From contig UQQO01000037.1 in NCBI GenBank assembly GCA_900543175.1, positions 1 through 17,549 on the forward strand: 17,549 nt of DNA, in the 5' to 3' direction. Below are positions 1 through 8,678 of the stretch, one piece after another (the first letter of the stretch is position 1; each line of letters opens with the position of its first letter). Under the pieces are notes generated by a model. It worked only from the letters and a program-made list of their open reading frames with translations. It ran no database searches and was not told the origin of the DNA. The translations under genes were made by a program, and so were the position numbers. The DNA comes from an uncultured Fusobacterium sp. Its GTDB lineage: Bacteria; Fusobacteriota; Fusobacteriia; Fusobacteriales; Fusobacteriaceae.

Positions 1-2540
1 AGATAGGACAGTTAAAATATAATGATTATGATATAAATGGAATATTATTAGGATTTAGAATAAAAAATAACATATTTGAATTGAAAGATTTTGAAAATAG
101 TATGTTAAATGGAAGGGGAACTATAAATCTGAAAACTCTTCAATCAAATATGGATTTTGCAATAAATGGGCTTAGCTTTGAAAAATTTAACTTAGAATAT
201 CCTAAATTTTATCTGAATGACATTCAAGGAAAGGTAACAGGAAAGATAAATAATCCTAAGGTTGATGTAAAAATAAATGATACAATAGTTGAGCTCATTG
301 AAGGGAAAAAAGATCTGAAGATTTCTGGAAATATAAACTATTCAGATTTTAAAATGAAGTTTAATAAAATATATCTAAATACTAATATTTTAAACGGATC
401 TTATTCAATAAAAGATAAAAAATACTTTGCAATTTTAAATATTATAGAAGATGATCCATCAGAGTATTATTCAGATACAAACTTAAAATATAGGGTTATT
501 GGAACAGTAAAAGCTAAAGGAGAAGATAAAAAAGCAGATATAGGGATAGAGTCCACTATTGACAAAATTTATTTGAGAGGAAAAAAACTTCCAAATATAT
601 ATATCAGTGGAAATTATAAGACAGATAATATTTCAACTGGAAAAATAAAATTAGATAAAATAATTCTCTCAAATAGCAAATTACATGATATAATTAAATT
701 ATCAGCAACTTATGATTTAGCTACTAAGATTGTAGATGCTGAAATAAAAAATCAAAATATAAACCTAGTGAATTTAGAAGAGTATATGGGAAATGAAAAT
801 ATAAAGGGATCTATTTTAGCAAATGGAAAATTAGAAGGGACAGTAGAAGATCTAATCTATAATTTAACACTACAAAGCCCACAGATCTCTATACAAGATG
901 TTAATTTTAAAAATTTCTTGGTAAAATTAAATGGAAACTTAGAAAATTTAAATTTAGAGAATTTTTCCTTTAAATATCTAAACAACTCATTTAATTCAAA
1001 TGGAAATATAGGTTTAAAAAATAAAAAATATAATTTTTCTATGAACTCTTCTGAAATAAATTTAGATTTTTTAAATATTTTTTTAAAAAAATATGGTATA
1101 ACTAATATAGAAGGAAGTGCAACTCTTAATTTACACCTTCAAGATACAGGAAACAAAGGTTATTTTAATTTGAATAGTTTTGGTTTAAATTATGATGATA
1201 TCTATATTAATTTAAATAATCTAAATAGTACTATAAAATTAGATAAACAGCTTCTATATATAGAGAGTTTAAAAGGAATTTTAAATAAAGGGGAAGTTGA
1301 AGCAAAAGGATTTTTAGAGCTTCCAACTTTAACTGAAATTTCAGAAAATCCATATTATTTAGAGAATTTAAAATATGATGTAAGTTTAACAACAAAAAAT
1401 ATAGATTATAGATATGGTAAGAATTTTAACCTATTATTTAACAGTGATTTTAATATGAAAAATAGTTTATTAAAAGGGAATATCACTATTCTTGATGGAA
1501 AAGTTACAGATATTCCTAATAACTCAAAAACTATATTTCAAATTATAAAAAACTTCTTATTTAAATCCTCTTCAACAGTTGTTAATAATAGTGAGGAGCT
1601 AGGAGAGGACTTTAAAATAGACACAGTTTTTGAAAAGGCTTTAGAACTAGATGTTAATTTTAGAACTAAAGATGATATTGATTTAGATATTCAAGATCTC
1701 AATGTCTTTGTAAGTGATGTAACAGGTGGAGTTTCTGCAAATGGAAATATCACTGGGAAAAATGGTAAACTCCTTTTATTAGGAGATATTGAGGTAAAAA
1801 ATGGATCTTTAGAAGTCAATGGAAATACATTTCAATTAGATAAGGCAATAGTTATTTTTAATGATAAAAAAGATTATTTACCAAATATCAATCCTACATT
1901 GATAATAGATTCAAAGGTAAAAGTTGACAATGATGAGATAGGAATGAGTATAAATGGAGAGCTAGATGATCTTAAATTTACAATAACATCTAAAAATGGA
2001 AGTTCAAGTGGTAATCTATCATCTCTATTGGTGGGAGATAGTAGTGAGGAGTTTTCAGATGGAGCTTCAACTACTTTGATAAAGACTGTTATAGGAAGTC
2101 AACTATCACAAACTTTATTTAAGCCTATTTCTAACTTAGTAAAAAATACTCTAAATATTTCTAAATTTAGAATAAAATCAAATATAATGACAGATGAGAG
2201 CACTAATCCCAACGAGGAAAATAATAGATTGAGATTAGGAGCAATTATTGAGGCAGAAGATAATATTTATAAGGATAAATTATATTGGGTAGCTAGAGGA
2301 AACTTGTTAGGAGATGATAGCACAGATAAAACAGAAAAAAATAGTGGGGCATTTGATGAGTATGATTTCTCCATAGAATACAGATTTAAACCTGGAAGAT
2401 CTATAGGAATAGGGGTTGGAAAACTACCTGAGAGAGTTCAGACAAAATCAGATGAAAAAACAAAAGATGCAATAAATTATCATATAGACTTTAAATTTGA
2501 GAAAAAATATGATAATCTATTAGATATCTTTATAAAGTAA
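1..2540 (+). CDS. tamB: TamB-like translocation/assembly protein, C-terminal part (5' end outside window)
   Basis: The frame is open from base 3 to the TAA at 2538-2540, giving 845 residues with no start in view. The TTG at 81 has no ribosome site and is not a real start, so this is the 3' part of a larger gene. The protein is low-complexity beta-rich sequence full of Asn, Lys, Ile and Asp, with repeated short strands of the N-G-N-I type. That suits the long beta-taco groove of AsmA/TamB proteins, which span the periplasm and move lipids or help insert outer-membrane proteins. The last ~350 residues look like the DUF490/TamB C-terminal domain: a G-N-I-T-I-L-D-G strand near residue 490 and an S-L-L-V-G segment near 675, followed by a strand-rich tail. 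bamA begins 16 nt after the stop, so the two are almost certainly co-transcribed. The family call is from pattern and context; low sequence conservation makes it less than certain. Confidence 0.82.
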   Translation, partial: IGQLKYNDYDINGILLGFRIKNNIFELKDFENSMLNGRGTINLKTLQSNMDFAINGLSFEKFNLEYPKFYLNDIQGKVTGKINNPKVDVKINDTIVELIEGKKDLKISGNINYSDFKMKFNKIYLNTNILNGSYSIKDKKYFAILNIIEDDPSEYYSDTNLKYRVIGTVKAKGEDKKADIGIESTIDKIYLRGKKLPNIYISGNYKTDNISTGKIKLDKIILSNSKLHDIIKLSATYDLATKIVDAEIKNQNINLVNLEEYMGNENIKGSILANGKLEGTVEDLIYNLTLQSPQISIQDVNFKNFLVKLNGNLENLNLENFSFKYLNNSFNSNGNIGLKNKKYNFSMNSSEINLDFLNIFLKKYGITNIEGSATLNLHLQDTGNKGYFNLNSFGLNYDDIYINLNNLNSTIKLDKQLLYIESLKGILNKGEVEAKGFLELPTLTEISENPYYLENLKYDVSLTTKNIDYRYGKNFNLLFNSDFNMKNSLLKGNITILDGKVTDIPNNSKTIFQIIKNFLFKSSSTVVNNSEELGEDFKIDTVFEKALELDVNFRTKDDIDLDIQDLNVFVSDVTGGVSANGNITGKNGKLLLLGDIEVKNGSLEVNGNTFQLDKAIVIFNDKKDYLPNINPTLIIDSKVKVDNDEIGMSINGELDDLKFTITSKNGSSSGNLSSLLVGDSSEEFSDGASTTLIKTVIGSQLSQTLFKPISNLVKNTLNISKFRIKSNIMTDESTNPNEENNRLRLGAIIEAEDNIYKDKLYWVARGNLLGDDSTDKTEKNSGAFDEYDFSIEYRFKPGRSIGIGVGKLPERVQTKSDEKTKDAINYHIDFKFEKKYDNLLDIFIK

Positions 2541-2545
2541 TTGAA

Positions 2546-2551
2546 CGGAGG
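2546..2551 (+). promoter_or_regulatory. Ribosome binding site of bamA
   Basis: GGAGGT lies 5 nt before the bamA ATG, inside the 16-nt gap after tamB. It fixes the bamA start and shows that bamA is translated efficiently although it is not first in its operon. Confidence 0.7.
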
Positions 2552-2556
2552 TAAGG

Positions 2557-4641
2557 ATGAGAAAACAATTAGTAGCACTGATGGTTTTTCTATTGGGACT
2601 TCTAAGTTTTGCTGCTGAATCTAACTACAGCATAAAGAAAATAGAAGTAGTAAACAATAGAGAAATTCCTTATGAAATCATTTTAGATGTTATGGTTTCA
2701 AAAGAGGGAAATAAGTTTGTAACAGAAAATATGATTGAAGATTACAAAAACATCAAAGGATTAGAGTATGTTGCAGATGTTGCTGTACAACCAACAGTAT
2801 ATGATGGTGGTATAAAATTAATAGTAAATGTACTAGAAAACAGAGATGCAAAGTCTGCACTTGAAAAAAATGGAATTATTCCTCTGTCAGAAAGAGGAAA
2901 AGTAGACACTTCACTACTTGTAAACTCAGTTGAGTTTGTAGGAAATCAATATGTAAGTAGAGATGAGCTTGCTAAATTAGTTCCTATTAAAGTGGGAGGA
3001 TATTTCTCTAAAAATAAGATTATAGAGGGACATAAAAACCTTATTGAAAGTGGATACTTTAGAGATGTAGTTCCAGATGCAGTTAAAAGTGGAAATGGAG
3101 TAAAAATTATTTACTCTGTTATGGAAAACCCTATATTAAACGGGGTAAATATTATAGGAAACACTGTTTATACAACAGATGAACTTATGAAAGTTATTAA
3201 AACTGAGCCTGGAAAAGTTTTCAATATCAATACTATTAGAGAAGATAGAGATAGAATTTTAAGAAAATATCAAGATGATGGATATACACTTACTGAAGTT
3301 GCTGATGTAGTAATCAATGGAAATCTTGAACTTGAAATATATTTAAGTGAAGGAAAAGTAAGAGATATTCAATTTAAGAAAATGGTAACTAAGCAAAAAG
3401 GTGCTAGAAGAAAACCAACAGATGACGTTTTAAAAACAAAAGATTATGTTATTGAGAGAGAGTTAGAGTTCTCAAAAGATGAGATATTTAACTCTAAGAA
3501 ATACGATGAAAGTGTAAAAAATCTAATGAGATTAGGACACTTTAAAAATGTAAAATATGAAGCAAGACCAATACCTGGAGATCCTGATGGAAGAACAATA
3601 GTACTTCTATTTGATGAAGAGAGAACAGCTATACTTCAAGGGGCAATCTCTTATGGATCAGAGATAGGACTTTTAGGAACTCTTTCAATAAAAGATACTA
3701 ACTGGAAGGGAAAAGGACAAGAGCTAGGAGTTACATTTGAAAAATCAGATGAAGACTACAGTAGTTTCTCAGTTAACTTCTATGACCCATGGATTAAAGA
3801 TACTGATAGAATCTCTTGGGGATGGAGCATCTACAAGAATACTTATGAAGATGATGATAGTGCACTATTCAATAGAATAGATACTATTGGAGCTAAATTC
3901 AACATAGGAAAAGGAATTACTAAAAATGTAAGATTAGGAATTGGAACAAAATTAGAATATGTTGAAGAGGAAGCTGACAAAGATGACTTTGAACATAGAG
4001 ATGGTAAATACTATTGGAGAGAAGGAAATAGAAGTGAAGTAAAAGGAATGGATGATGATTACTTCATTTGGAGTATCTTCCCATCAATTACTTATGATAC
4101 AAGAAACCATTTCTGGAATCCAACAGCAGGAGAATATGCAAAACTTCAATTAGAAGGTGGATATGCTAACGGATATGATGGAGATGTATTTGGAAATGTT
4201 ACTTTAGAACTTAGAAAATACCACAGAGGATTATTTAAAAATAATACTTTTGCCTATAAAGTAGTTGGAGGAATAATGACTGATACTACTAAAGAGGGAC
4301 AAAGATTCTGGGTTGGTGGAGGAAGTACTCTAAGAGGATATGAAGGAGGATTCTTCAAAGGAACTCAAAAACTTGTTGGTACAATAGAAAATAGAACTCA
4401 AATTAATGATCTATTAGGATTTGTTGTATTCTTTGATGCAGGAAGAGCTTGGAAATATGCAGGAAGAGCTCAAGACTACTACCATAATGCAGATTTCCCT
4501 GACAAAATAGCAACAACAGCTGGGGTAGGTTTAAGACTTAATACACCTATCGGTCCATTAAGATTTGACTTTGGATGGCCAGTAGGAGATAAGATGGATG
4601 ATGGAATGGAATTCTATTTCAATATGGGACAATCATTCTAA
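2557..4641 (+). CDS. bamA: Outer membrane protein assembly factor BamA (Omp85)
   Basis: This is the essential insertase that folds beta-barrel proteins into the outer membrane. A signal peptide (residues 1-19, ending S-F-A) is followed by POTRA-like repeats at about 23-98, 121-192, 193-268 and 269-357. A 16-strand barrel domain takes up the remaining ~337 residues. The loop-6 signature of Omp85 proteins appears as GGGSTLRGYEGG, with Leu592-Arg593-Gly594-Tyr595 replacing the usual VRGF. The chain ends in F-N-M-G-Q-S-F, a C-terminal aromatic beta-signal. At 694 residues it is shorter than the ~800-residue E. coli protein, which fits four POTRA repeats instead of five. It sits between tamB and skp, the usual envelope-biogenesis setting. 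Codon use is richer in C-ending codons than in tamB, as expected for an abundant protein. Confidence 0.96.
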   Translation: MRKQLVALMVFLLGLLSFAAESNYSIKKIEVVNNREIPYEIILDVMVSKEGNKFVTENMIEDYKNIKGLEYVADVAVQPTVYDGGIKLIVNVLENRDAKSALEKNGIIPLSERGKVDTSLLVNSVEFVGNQYVSRDELAKLVPIKVGGYFSKNKIIEGHKNLIESGYFRDVVPDAVKSGNGVKIIYSVMENPILNGVNIIGNTVYTTDELMKVIKTEPGKVFNINTIREDRDRILRKYQDDGYTLTEVADVVINGNLELEIYLSEGKVRDIQFKKMVTKQKGARRKPTDDVLKTKDYVIERELEFSKDEIFNSKKYDESVKNLMRLGHFKNVKYEARPIPGDPDGRTIVLLFDEERTAILQGAISYGSEIGLLGTLSIKDTNWKGKGQELGVTFEKSDEDYSSFSVNFYDPWIKDTDRISWGWSIYKNTYEDDDSALFNRIDTIGAKFNIGKGITKNVRLGIGTKLEYVEEEADKDDFEHRDGKYYWREGNRSEVKGMDDDYFIWSIFPSITYDTRNHFWNPTAGEYAKLQLEGGYANGYDGDVFGNVTLELRKYHRGLFKNNTFAYKVVGGIMTDTTKEGQRFWVGGGSTLRGYEGGFFKGTQKLVGTIENRTQINDLLGFVVFFDAGRAWKYAGRAQDYYHNADFPDKIATTAGVGLRLNTPIGPLRFDFGWPVGDKMDDGMEFYFNMGQSF

Positions 4642-4672
4642 TCTAAATAAATTACAAACTGGAGGAACTAAA

Positions 4673-5152
4673 ATGAAAAAAATATTGATACCAGCAATGG
4701 CTTTAATGCTTTCAGCATCAGCATTTGCAGTAAAAATAGGATATGTAAATTCACAAGAGGCATTTTCAAAATTCTCACAAACAAGAGTTGTTCAAGAAAA
4801 TTTAAATAAAGAAAAAACTAGACTTGAAAATGAGATAAAACAAAAGGAAGTTGCTCTTCAAAAAGCTCAATTAGAACTTCAATCAAAGGGAAGTAAAGTA
4901 ACAGATAAAGAGAAAAAAGCTTTTGAAAATCAAGTAAAAACTTTCCAAAAATTTATTCAAGATTCACAAACTAAATTGACTAAAGAAGAGTTTACAAGAT
5001 TCCAAGCTATTGAAGCAACTATGAATAAAGCTATAGATGAAGTAGCAAAATCAGGAAAATATGATTATATACTTGAAGCTGGAGCAGTTAAATTCGGTGG
5101 AGAAAATGTAACAACTCAAGTTATAACAACTATGGAAAAAATAAAGAAATAG
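4673..5152 (+). CDS. skp: Periplasmic chaperone Skp/OmpH family
   Basis: Skp holds unfolded outer-membrane proteins in the periplasm and passes them to BamA. The open frame extends back to 4598 inside bamA, but ATG 4673 is the start. GGAGGA lies 6 nt before it, and only this start exposes the signal peptide (MKKILIPAMALMLSASAFA, cleavage after residue 19). The product is 159 residues, about 140 when mature, normal for OmpH/Skp. The mature N-terminus V-K-I-G-Y-V-N-S matches the conserved first strand of the family. A long charged Lys/Glu/Gln helix pair (about residues 40-110) would form the tentacles of the trimer, and the C-terminus returns to the body strands. The gaps are 31 nt after bamA and 21 nt before lpxD, consistent with one operon. 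Confidence 0.92.
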   Translation: MKKILIPAMALMLSASAFAVKIGYVNSQEAFSKFSQTRVVQENLNKEKTRLENEIKQKEVALQKAQLELQSKGSKVTDKEKKAFENQVKTFQKFIQDSQTKLTKEEFTRFQAIEATMNKAIDEVAKSGKYDYILEAGAVKFGGENVTTQVITTMEKIKK

Positions 5153-5173
5153 AAATATTTTAGGGAGGTAATT

Positions 5174-6184
5174 ATGAACTACAAATTAGCTGATTTAATT
5201 ACTCTCCTTGGTTGTGAAGTAAAGGGAGATTTAAGTCTAGAAAATATTTCTGGGCTTGCTCCCTTTTTTCAAGCTCAGGAGGATAGTTTAACATTTGCAT
5301 CAGATGAGAAATTTTTAAAGAATTTACAAGGAACAAAAGCGAAAGTTATAATTGTTCCAGATATTCCTTTACCAGAAAATATAGGAAAGACATATTTAAA
5401 AGTTAAGGAAAATCCAAGAACATTGATGCCAAAACTTCTAAACTTCTTTAAAAGAGAAACTAAACCTTTTGAAAAGATGATAGAGGATTCAAGTAAGATA
5501 GGAAAAAATGTAAAACTAGCTCCAAATGTGTATATAGGGCATAATGTAGAGATTGGAGATAATGTAGTTATCTATCCAAATGTAACAATATGTGAAGGGG
5601 TAAAGATTGGAGAGGGAACAATTATCTATTCAAATGTTTCAATTAGAGAGTTCTGTGAAATAGGTAAAAATTGTGTTCTTCAACCAGGATGTGTAATAGG
5701 ATCAGATGGATTTGGATTTATAAAGATAAATGGAAATAATACTAAGATAGATCAAATAGGGCATGTTGTTATTGAGGATAATGTAGAGATTGGAGCAAAT
5801 ACAACAGTTGATAGAGGAACAATTGGAAATACAGTTATAAAAAAATACACTAAAATAGATAATCTAGTTCAAATAGCTCATAATGATATTATTGGAGAAA
5901 ATTGCTTACTTGTTTCACAAGTTGGAATAGCTGGAAGTGTAGAGGTTGGAAACAATACAACACTAGCTGGACAAACTGGAGTTGCAGGACATCTGAAAAT
6001 TGGAAATAATGTTGTAATAGCAGCTAAATCTGGAGTTACAGGAAATGTAGCAGACAATCAAATGCTTTCTGGATACCCATTAATGGATCATAAAGAGGAT
6101 CTAAAAGTTAGAGTTTCTTGGAAAAAACTTCCTGAATTGTTAAAGAGAGTAAGAGCAATTGAAAAAAAATTAGAAGAAAAATAA
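5174..6184 (+). CDS. lpxD: UDP-3-O-acylglucosamine N-acyltransferase LpxD
   Basis: LpxD adds the N-linked 3-hydroxyacyl chain from acyl-ACP to UDP-3-O-acylglucosamine, the third step of lipid A synthesis, on the cytosolic side. At 336 residues it has normal family length. The N-terminal uridine-binding domain covers about 1-100. A left-handed beta-helix with hexapeptide repeats of the [IV]-G-x-N-[VT]-x-I type follows (about 105-290), and a C-terminal helix ends in E-K-K-L-E-E-K. The expected catalytic histidine is His236, in L-V-Q-I-A-H-N. G-S-D-G-F-G-F (176-182) is also typical. The ATG follows AGGGAGGT. Its place after bamA and skp is the classical order, but fabZ and lpxA, which usually follow, are absent; the next gene is unrelated. 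Confidence 0.95.
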   Translation: MNYKLADLITLLGCEVKGDLSLENISGLAPFFQAQEDSLTFASDEKFLKNLQGTKAKVIIVPDIPLPENIGKTYLKVKENPRTLMPKLLNFFKRETKPFEKMIEDSSKIGKNVKLAPNVYIGHNVEIGDNVVIYPNVTICEGVKIGEGTIIYSNVSIREFCEIGKNCVLQPGCVIGSDGFGFIKINGNNTKIDQIGHVVIEDNVEIGANTTVDRGTIGNTVIKKYTKIDNLVQIAHNDIIGENCLLVSQVGIAGSVEVGNNTTLAGQTGVAGHLKIGNNVVIAAKSGVTGNVADNQMLSGYPLMDHKEDLKVRVSWKKLPELLKRVRAIEKKLEEK

Positions 6185-6213
6185 TTGAATAATATCAAAT
6201 AAAGTGGTAAAAT
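6185..6213 (+). promoter_or_regulatory. Putative promoter for the DUF2344-serS unit
   Basis: TTGAAT (6185-6190) and TAAAAT (6208-6213) are separated by 17 nt in the 69-nt gap after lpxD. The downstream ATG is 40 nt away. No terminator hairpin is seen before it, so read-through from the lpxD operon is also possible. Such hexamers are common in A+T-rich DNA, so this is a moderate call. Confidence 0.42.
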
Positions 6214-6253
6214 TACATAATATAAACAAAATAAATAAGATTATGAGGTAAAA

Positions 6254-6847
6254 ATGAAAAAAAGAGTGTATTTTGATAAGTTTGGAGAGATGAAATTTAT
6301 CTCCCACTTAGATTTACTGAGATTTTTCGATAGATTATTAAAAAAATCACAAATTCCAGTAAAATATAGTCAAGGATTCCATCCAAGACCAAAGATGTCC
6401 TTTGGTAGCCCTATATCCTTGGGAACAGAGGCATATAATGAACTTATGGACTTTGAATTAGAAACACCTATGTCAAATGAAGAGGTTTTTGATAGATTAA
6501 ATAGTAGTAATGTTGTTGGATTTAGAGTAAATAAAGTAGAAGATGTAATAGGAAAATCTTCAATTATGGAAGAGTATACTATTATGGTTTATGAGATTGA
6601 AAGTGAAGAGGAGATAATTACAAAATTAGAAACTCTTTTAAATCAAGAAGAGATTGTAGAAGTTAAAGAGAAAAAGGGAAAAGTTACTACTAGAAATCTA
6701 AAAGAGAGAATAAAATCTTTTAGAAGAGAGGGTAATATGATAGAAATGGAGATAATAAACACATCTCCAAATTCATATCTTGATTTAGCTGGAATAGAGC
6801 AACAAGATGTAAAAATTAAAAGACTAGGATATAAAACAAATAATTAA
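6254..6847 (+). CDS. DUF2344 (radical-SAM-linked) protein, stand-alone
   Basis: This is a 197-residue soluble protein matching the DUF2344 / TIGR03936 family. Hallmarks are the opening [18 protein letters not shown] with its Ser-His-Leu-Asp element, then [15 protein letters not shown] (about 40-54) and G-T-E-A-Y-N-E. Members are usually fused to, or encoded next to, a B12-binding-type radical SAM protein (TIGR03960) and are often near ribosome or RNase genes; their reaction is unknown. Here the radical SAM partner is not in the window. The start at 6254 follows a weak GAGG (6245-6248). serS starts 29 nt downstream, so the two are probably co-transcribed. Function beyond family membership cannot be assigned. 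Confidence 0.85.
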   Translation: MKKRVYFDKFGEMKFISHLDLLRFFDRLLKKSQIPVKYSQGFHPRPKMSFGSPISLGTEAYNELMDFELETPMSNEEVFDRLNSSNVVGFRVNKVEDVIGKSSIMEEYTIMVYEIESEEEIITKLETLLNQEEIVEVKEKKGKVTTRNLKERIKSFRREGNMIEMEIINTSPNSYLDLAGIEQQDVKIKRLGYKTNN

Positions 6848-6876
6848 TAAACAACAGAAAGAGGAGAATAGATATT

Positions 6877-8148
6877 ATGTTAGAGTTAAAATTTATTCGT
6901 GAAAACAGAGAACTTGTAAAGGAGATGCTTGCTAATAGAAATAGTAATATTGACCTTGCAGAGTTTGATAAACTAGATGAAGAGAGAAGAGCAATTCTTG
7001 GAGAAGTTGAATTACTAAAACAAAAGAGAAATACAGAATCAGCTGAAATAGCTAGATTAAAAAAAGAGAAACAAGATGCTTCAAAAATAATTGAAGAGAT
7101 GGGAAAAGTTTCTGCTCAAATAAAAGAGTTAGATGCTAAACTTGCAGAAGTAGATGAAAAACTTAGATATTTCCAAATGACAATTCCAAATGTATATCAA
7201 GAAGGAACTCCTATTGGAAAAGATGAAGAATCAAATGTAGAGATCAGAAGATGGGGAACTCCAAGAGAGTTCACTTTTGAACCAAAAGCTCACTGGGAAA
7301 TTGGAGAAGATCTTGGAATATTAGATTTTGAAAGAGGATCTAAATTAGGGGGATCAAGATTTGTTCTTTATAGAGGAATGGGAGCAAGAGTAGAAAGAGC
7401 ATTAATTAACTTTATGCTAGATATGCACACTACTGAGCATGGATATACTGAGCACATCACTCCATTCTTAGTAAAAAGAGAAATTTGTGAAGGAACAGGA
7501 CAACTTCCTAAATTTGAAGAAGATATGTACAGAACATCAGATGATATGTTCCTAATTTCTACTTCTGAAATTACTATGACAAATATCCATAGACAAGAGA
7601 TCTTAAATGAAAAAGATCTACCTAAATATTACACTGCATACTCACCTTGTTTCAGAAGAGAAGCTGGATCATATGGTAAAGATGTAAAAGGAATCATCAG
7701 AGTTCACCAATTTAACAAAGTAGAGATGGTTAAAATAGCTACTCCAGAAACTTCATATGATGAACTTGAAAAAATGGTAGTAAATGCTGAAGAAGTACTT
7801 CAAAGATTAGAGTTACCATACAGAGTTATCCAACTATGCTCAGGAGATTTAGGATTCTCAGCAGCTAAAACTTATGACCTAGAAGTATGGTTACCATCAC
7901 AAAATAAATATAGAGAGATCTCATCTTGTTCTAACTGTACAGATTTCCAAGCTAGAAGAATGGGACTTAAATATAGACCAAATGGAAGCTCAAAAAGTGA
8001 ATTCTGCCATACATTAAATGGATCAGGATTAGCAGTAGGAAGAACTTTAGTAGCAATTATGGAAAACTATCAACAAGAAGATGGATCATTCTTAATTCCT
8101 AAAGCTCTAGTTCCTTATATGGGTGGAATAGATGTTATTAAAAAGTAG
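6877..8148 (+). CDS. serS: Seryl-tRNA synthetase
   Basis: SerS charges tRNA-Ser and tRNA-Sec with serine in the cytosol. The 423 residues have the bacterial architecture. The N-terminal antiparallel coiled coil that grips the long variable arm covers about 1-105 and is rich in Lys/Glu. A class II catalytic core follows. Motif 2 is F-R-R-E-A-G-S (259-265), followed by the V-H-Q-F-N-K-V-E-M segment. Motif 3 is [10 protein letters not shown] (381-390). The serine-binding T-S-E-I-T segment (229-233) is present. [11 protein letters not shown] (351-361) is the conserved bacterial signature. GAGGAG at 6861-6866 lies 10 nt before the ATG. The last 17 nt overlap the start of the next gene. Confidence 0.97.
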   Translation: MLELKFIRENRELVKEMLANRNSNIDLAEFDKLDEERRAILGEVELLKQKRNTESAEIARLKKEKQDASKIIEEMGKVSAQIKELDAKLAEVDEKLRYFQMTIPNVYQEGTPIGKDEESNVEIRRWGTPREFTFEPKAHWEIGEDLGILDFERGSKLGGSRFVLYRGMGARVERALINFMLDMHTTEHGYTEHITPFLVKREICEGTGQLPKFEEDMYRTSDDMFLISTSEITMTNIHRQEILNEKDLPKYYTAYSPCFRREAGSYGKDVKGIIRVHQFNKVEMVKIATPETSYDELEKMVVNAEEVLQRLELPYRVIQLCSGDLGFSAAKTYDLEVWLPSQNKYREISSCSNCTDFQARRMGLKYRPNGSSKSEFCHTLNGSGLAVGRTLVAIMENYQQEDGSFLIPKALVPYMGGIDVIKK

Positions 8149-8605
8149 TTTATTTTTACTGCTTTTAAGTAATATCTTTATAAATAATCTAAAAATAATG
8201 TGTGGTATTTCAATAATTCTTTTATTGTTAAATATCACACTTAATAAAGATTTGAAAAATAATTTAAATAGAATGAAATTTCTATTTTTTCTATATTTTT
8301 CAACTTGTTTAATACAGTTATTTTATAAGCAAGAGGGAAGAGTTCTATTTAAGATTGCAAATTTTTATATAACTGAAGAGGGAATGTTTAATTTTTTACT
8401 TAATTTTTTAAGAATATTTAATTTATTAATGATCTCTTGGATAGTAAGTGCTAAAAAAATAGTGAGTGGAAAGTTTAATAAATATCAAAAGGTTATTGAA
8501 ACAGTGATTGATTTAGTTCCACAGGCATTAGTCCTGATAAAAAAACGAATGCGTATAAAATGGTTTTTTAGGCATATTTTGAAACAAATAAAAGTAAAAA
8601 TATGA
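8132..8605 (+). CDS. Small integral membrane protein of unknown function
   Basis: A 157-residue frame starts 17 nt inside the end of serS, so translation is probably coupled. A weak GGGTGG (8121-8126) precedes the ATG, and a later start at Met23 is possible. Hydrophobic segments lie at about 5-18, 22-37, 49-64 and 85-106. The last 50 residues form a basic, amphipathic tail containing [12 protein letters not shown] do not recognise the family. The layout of a few membrane spans, then a helix with D-L-V-P and a basic C-terminus vaguely recalls the T component of ECF transporters, but it is about 100 residues too short and lacks a clear A-R-G motif. That resemblance is only a suggestion. The skew toward Phe, Leu, Ile and Lys matches the base composition, and a promoter follows directly after the stop. 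Confidence 0.72.
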   Translation: MLLKSSLFLLLLSNIFINNLKIMCGISIILLLLNITLNKDLKNNLNRMKFLFFLYFSTCLIQLFYKQEGRVLFKIANFYITEEGMFNFLLNFLRIFNLLMISWIVSAKKIVSGKFNKYQKVIETVIDLVPQALVLIKKRMRIKWFFRHILKQIKVKI

Positions 8606-8617
8606 TCTATTAAAGAA

Positions 8618-8646
8618 TTGATTTTCTAGTAAGAATCTGTTAAAAT
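8618..8646 (+). promoter_or_regulatory. Promoter of fba (extended -10)
   Basis: TTGATT (8618-8623), a 17-nt spacer and TAAAAT (8641-8646) are preceded by an extended -10 TG at 8638-8639. Transcription would start near 8653, giving a ~26-nt leader with AAGGAGGAAG directly before the fba ATG. This is the best-formed promoter on this side of the window and suits a highly expressed glycolytic gene. Confidence 0.62.
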
Positions 8647-8678
8647 TAAAATATATACTTAATTTAAGGAGGAAGTAA

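Noticed and set aside
81..83. TTG as the start of the tamB-like gene
   Set aside because: No ribosome site precedes it, and the same frame is open to the left edge of the window, so the gene simply begins outside.
4598..4672. N-terminal extension of skp into bamA
   Set aside because: It would bury the signal peptide. The ATG at 4673 has GGAGGA at the right distance.
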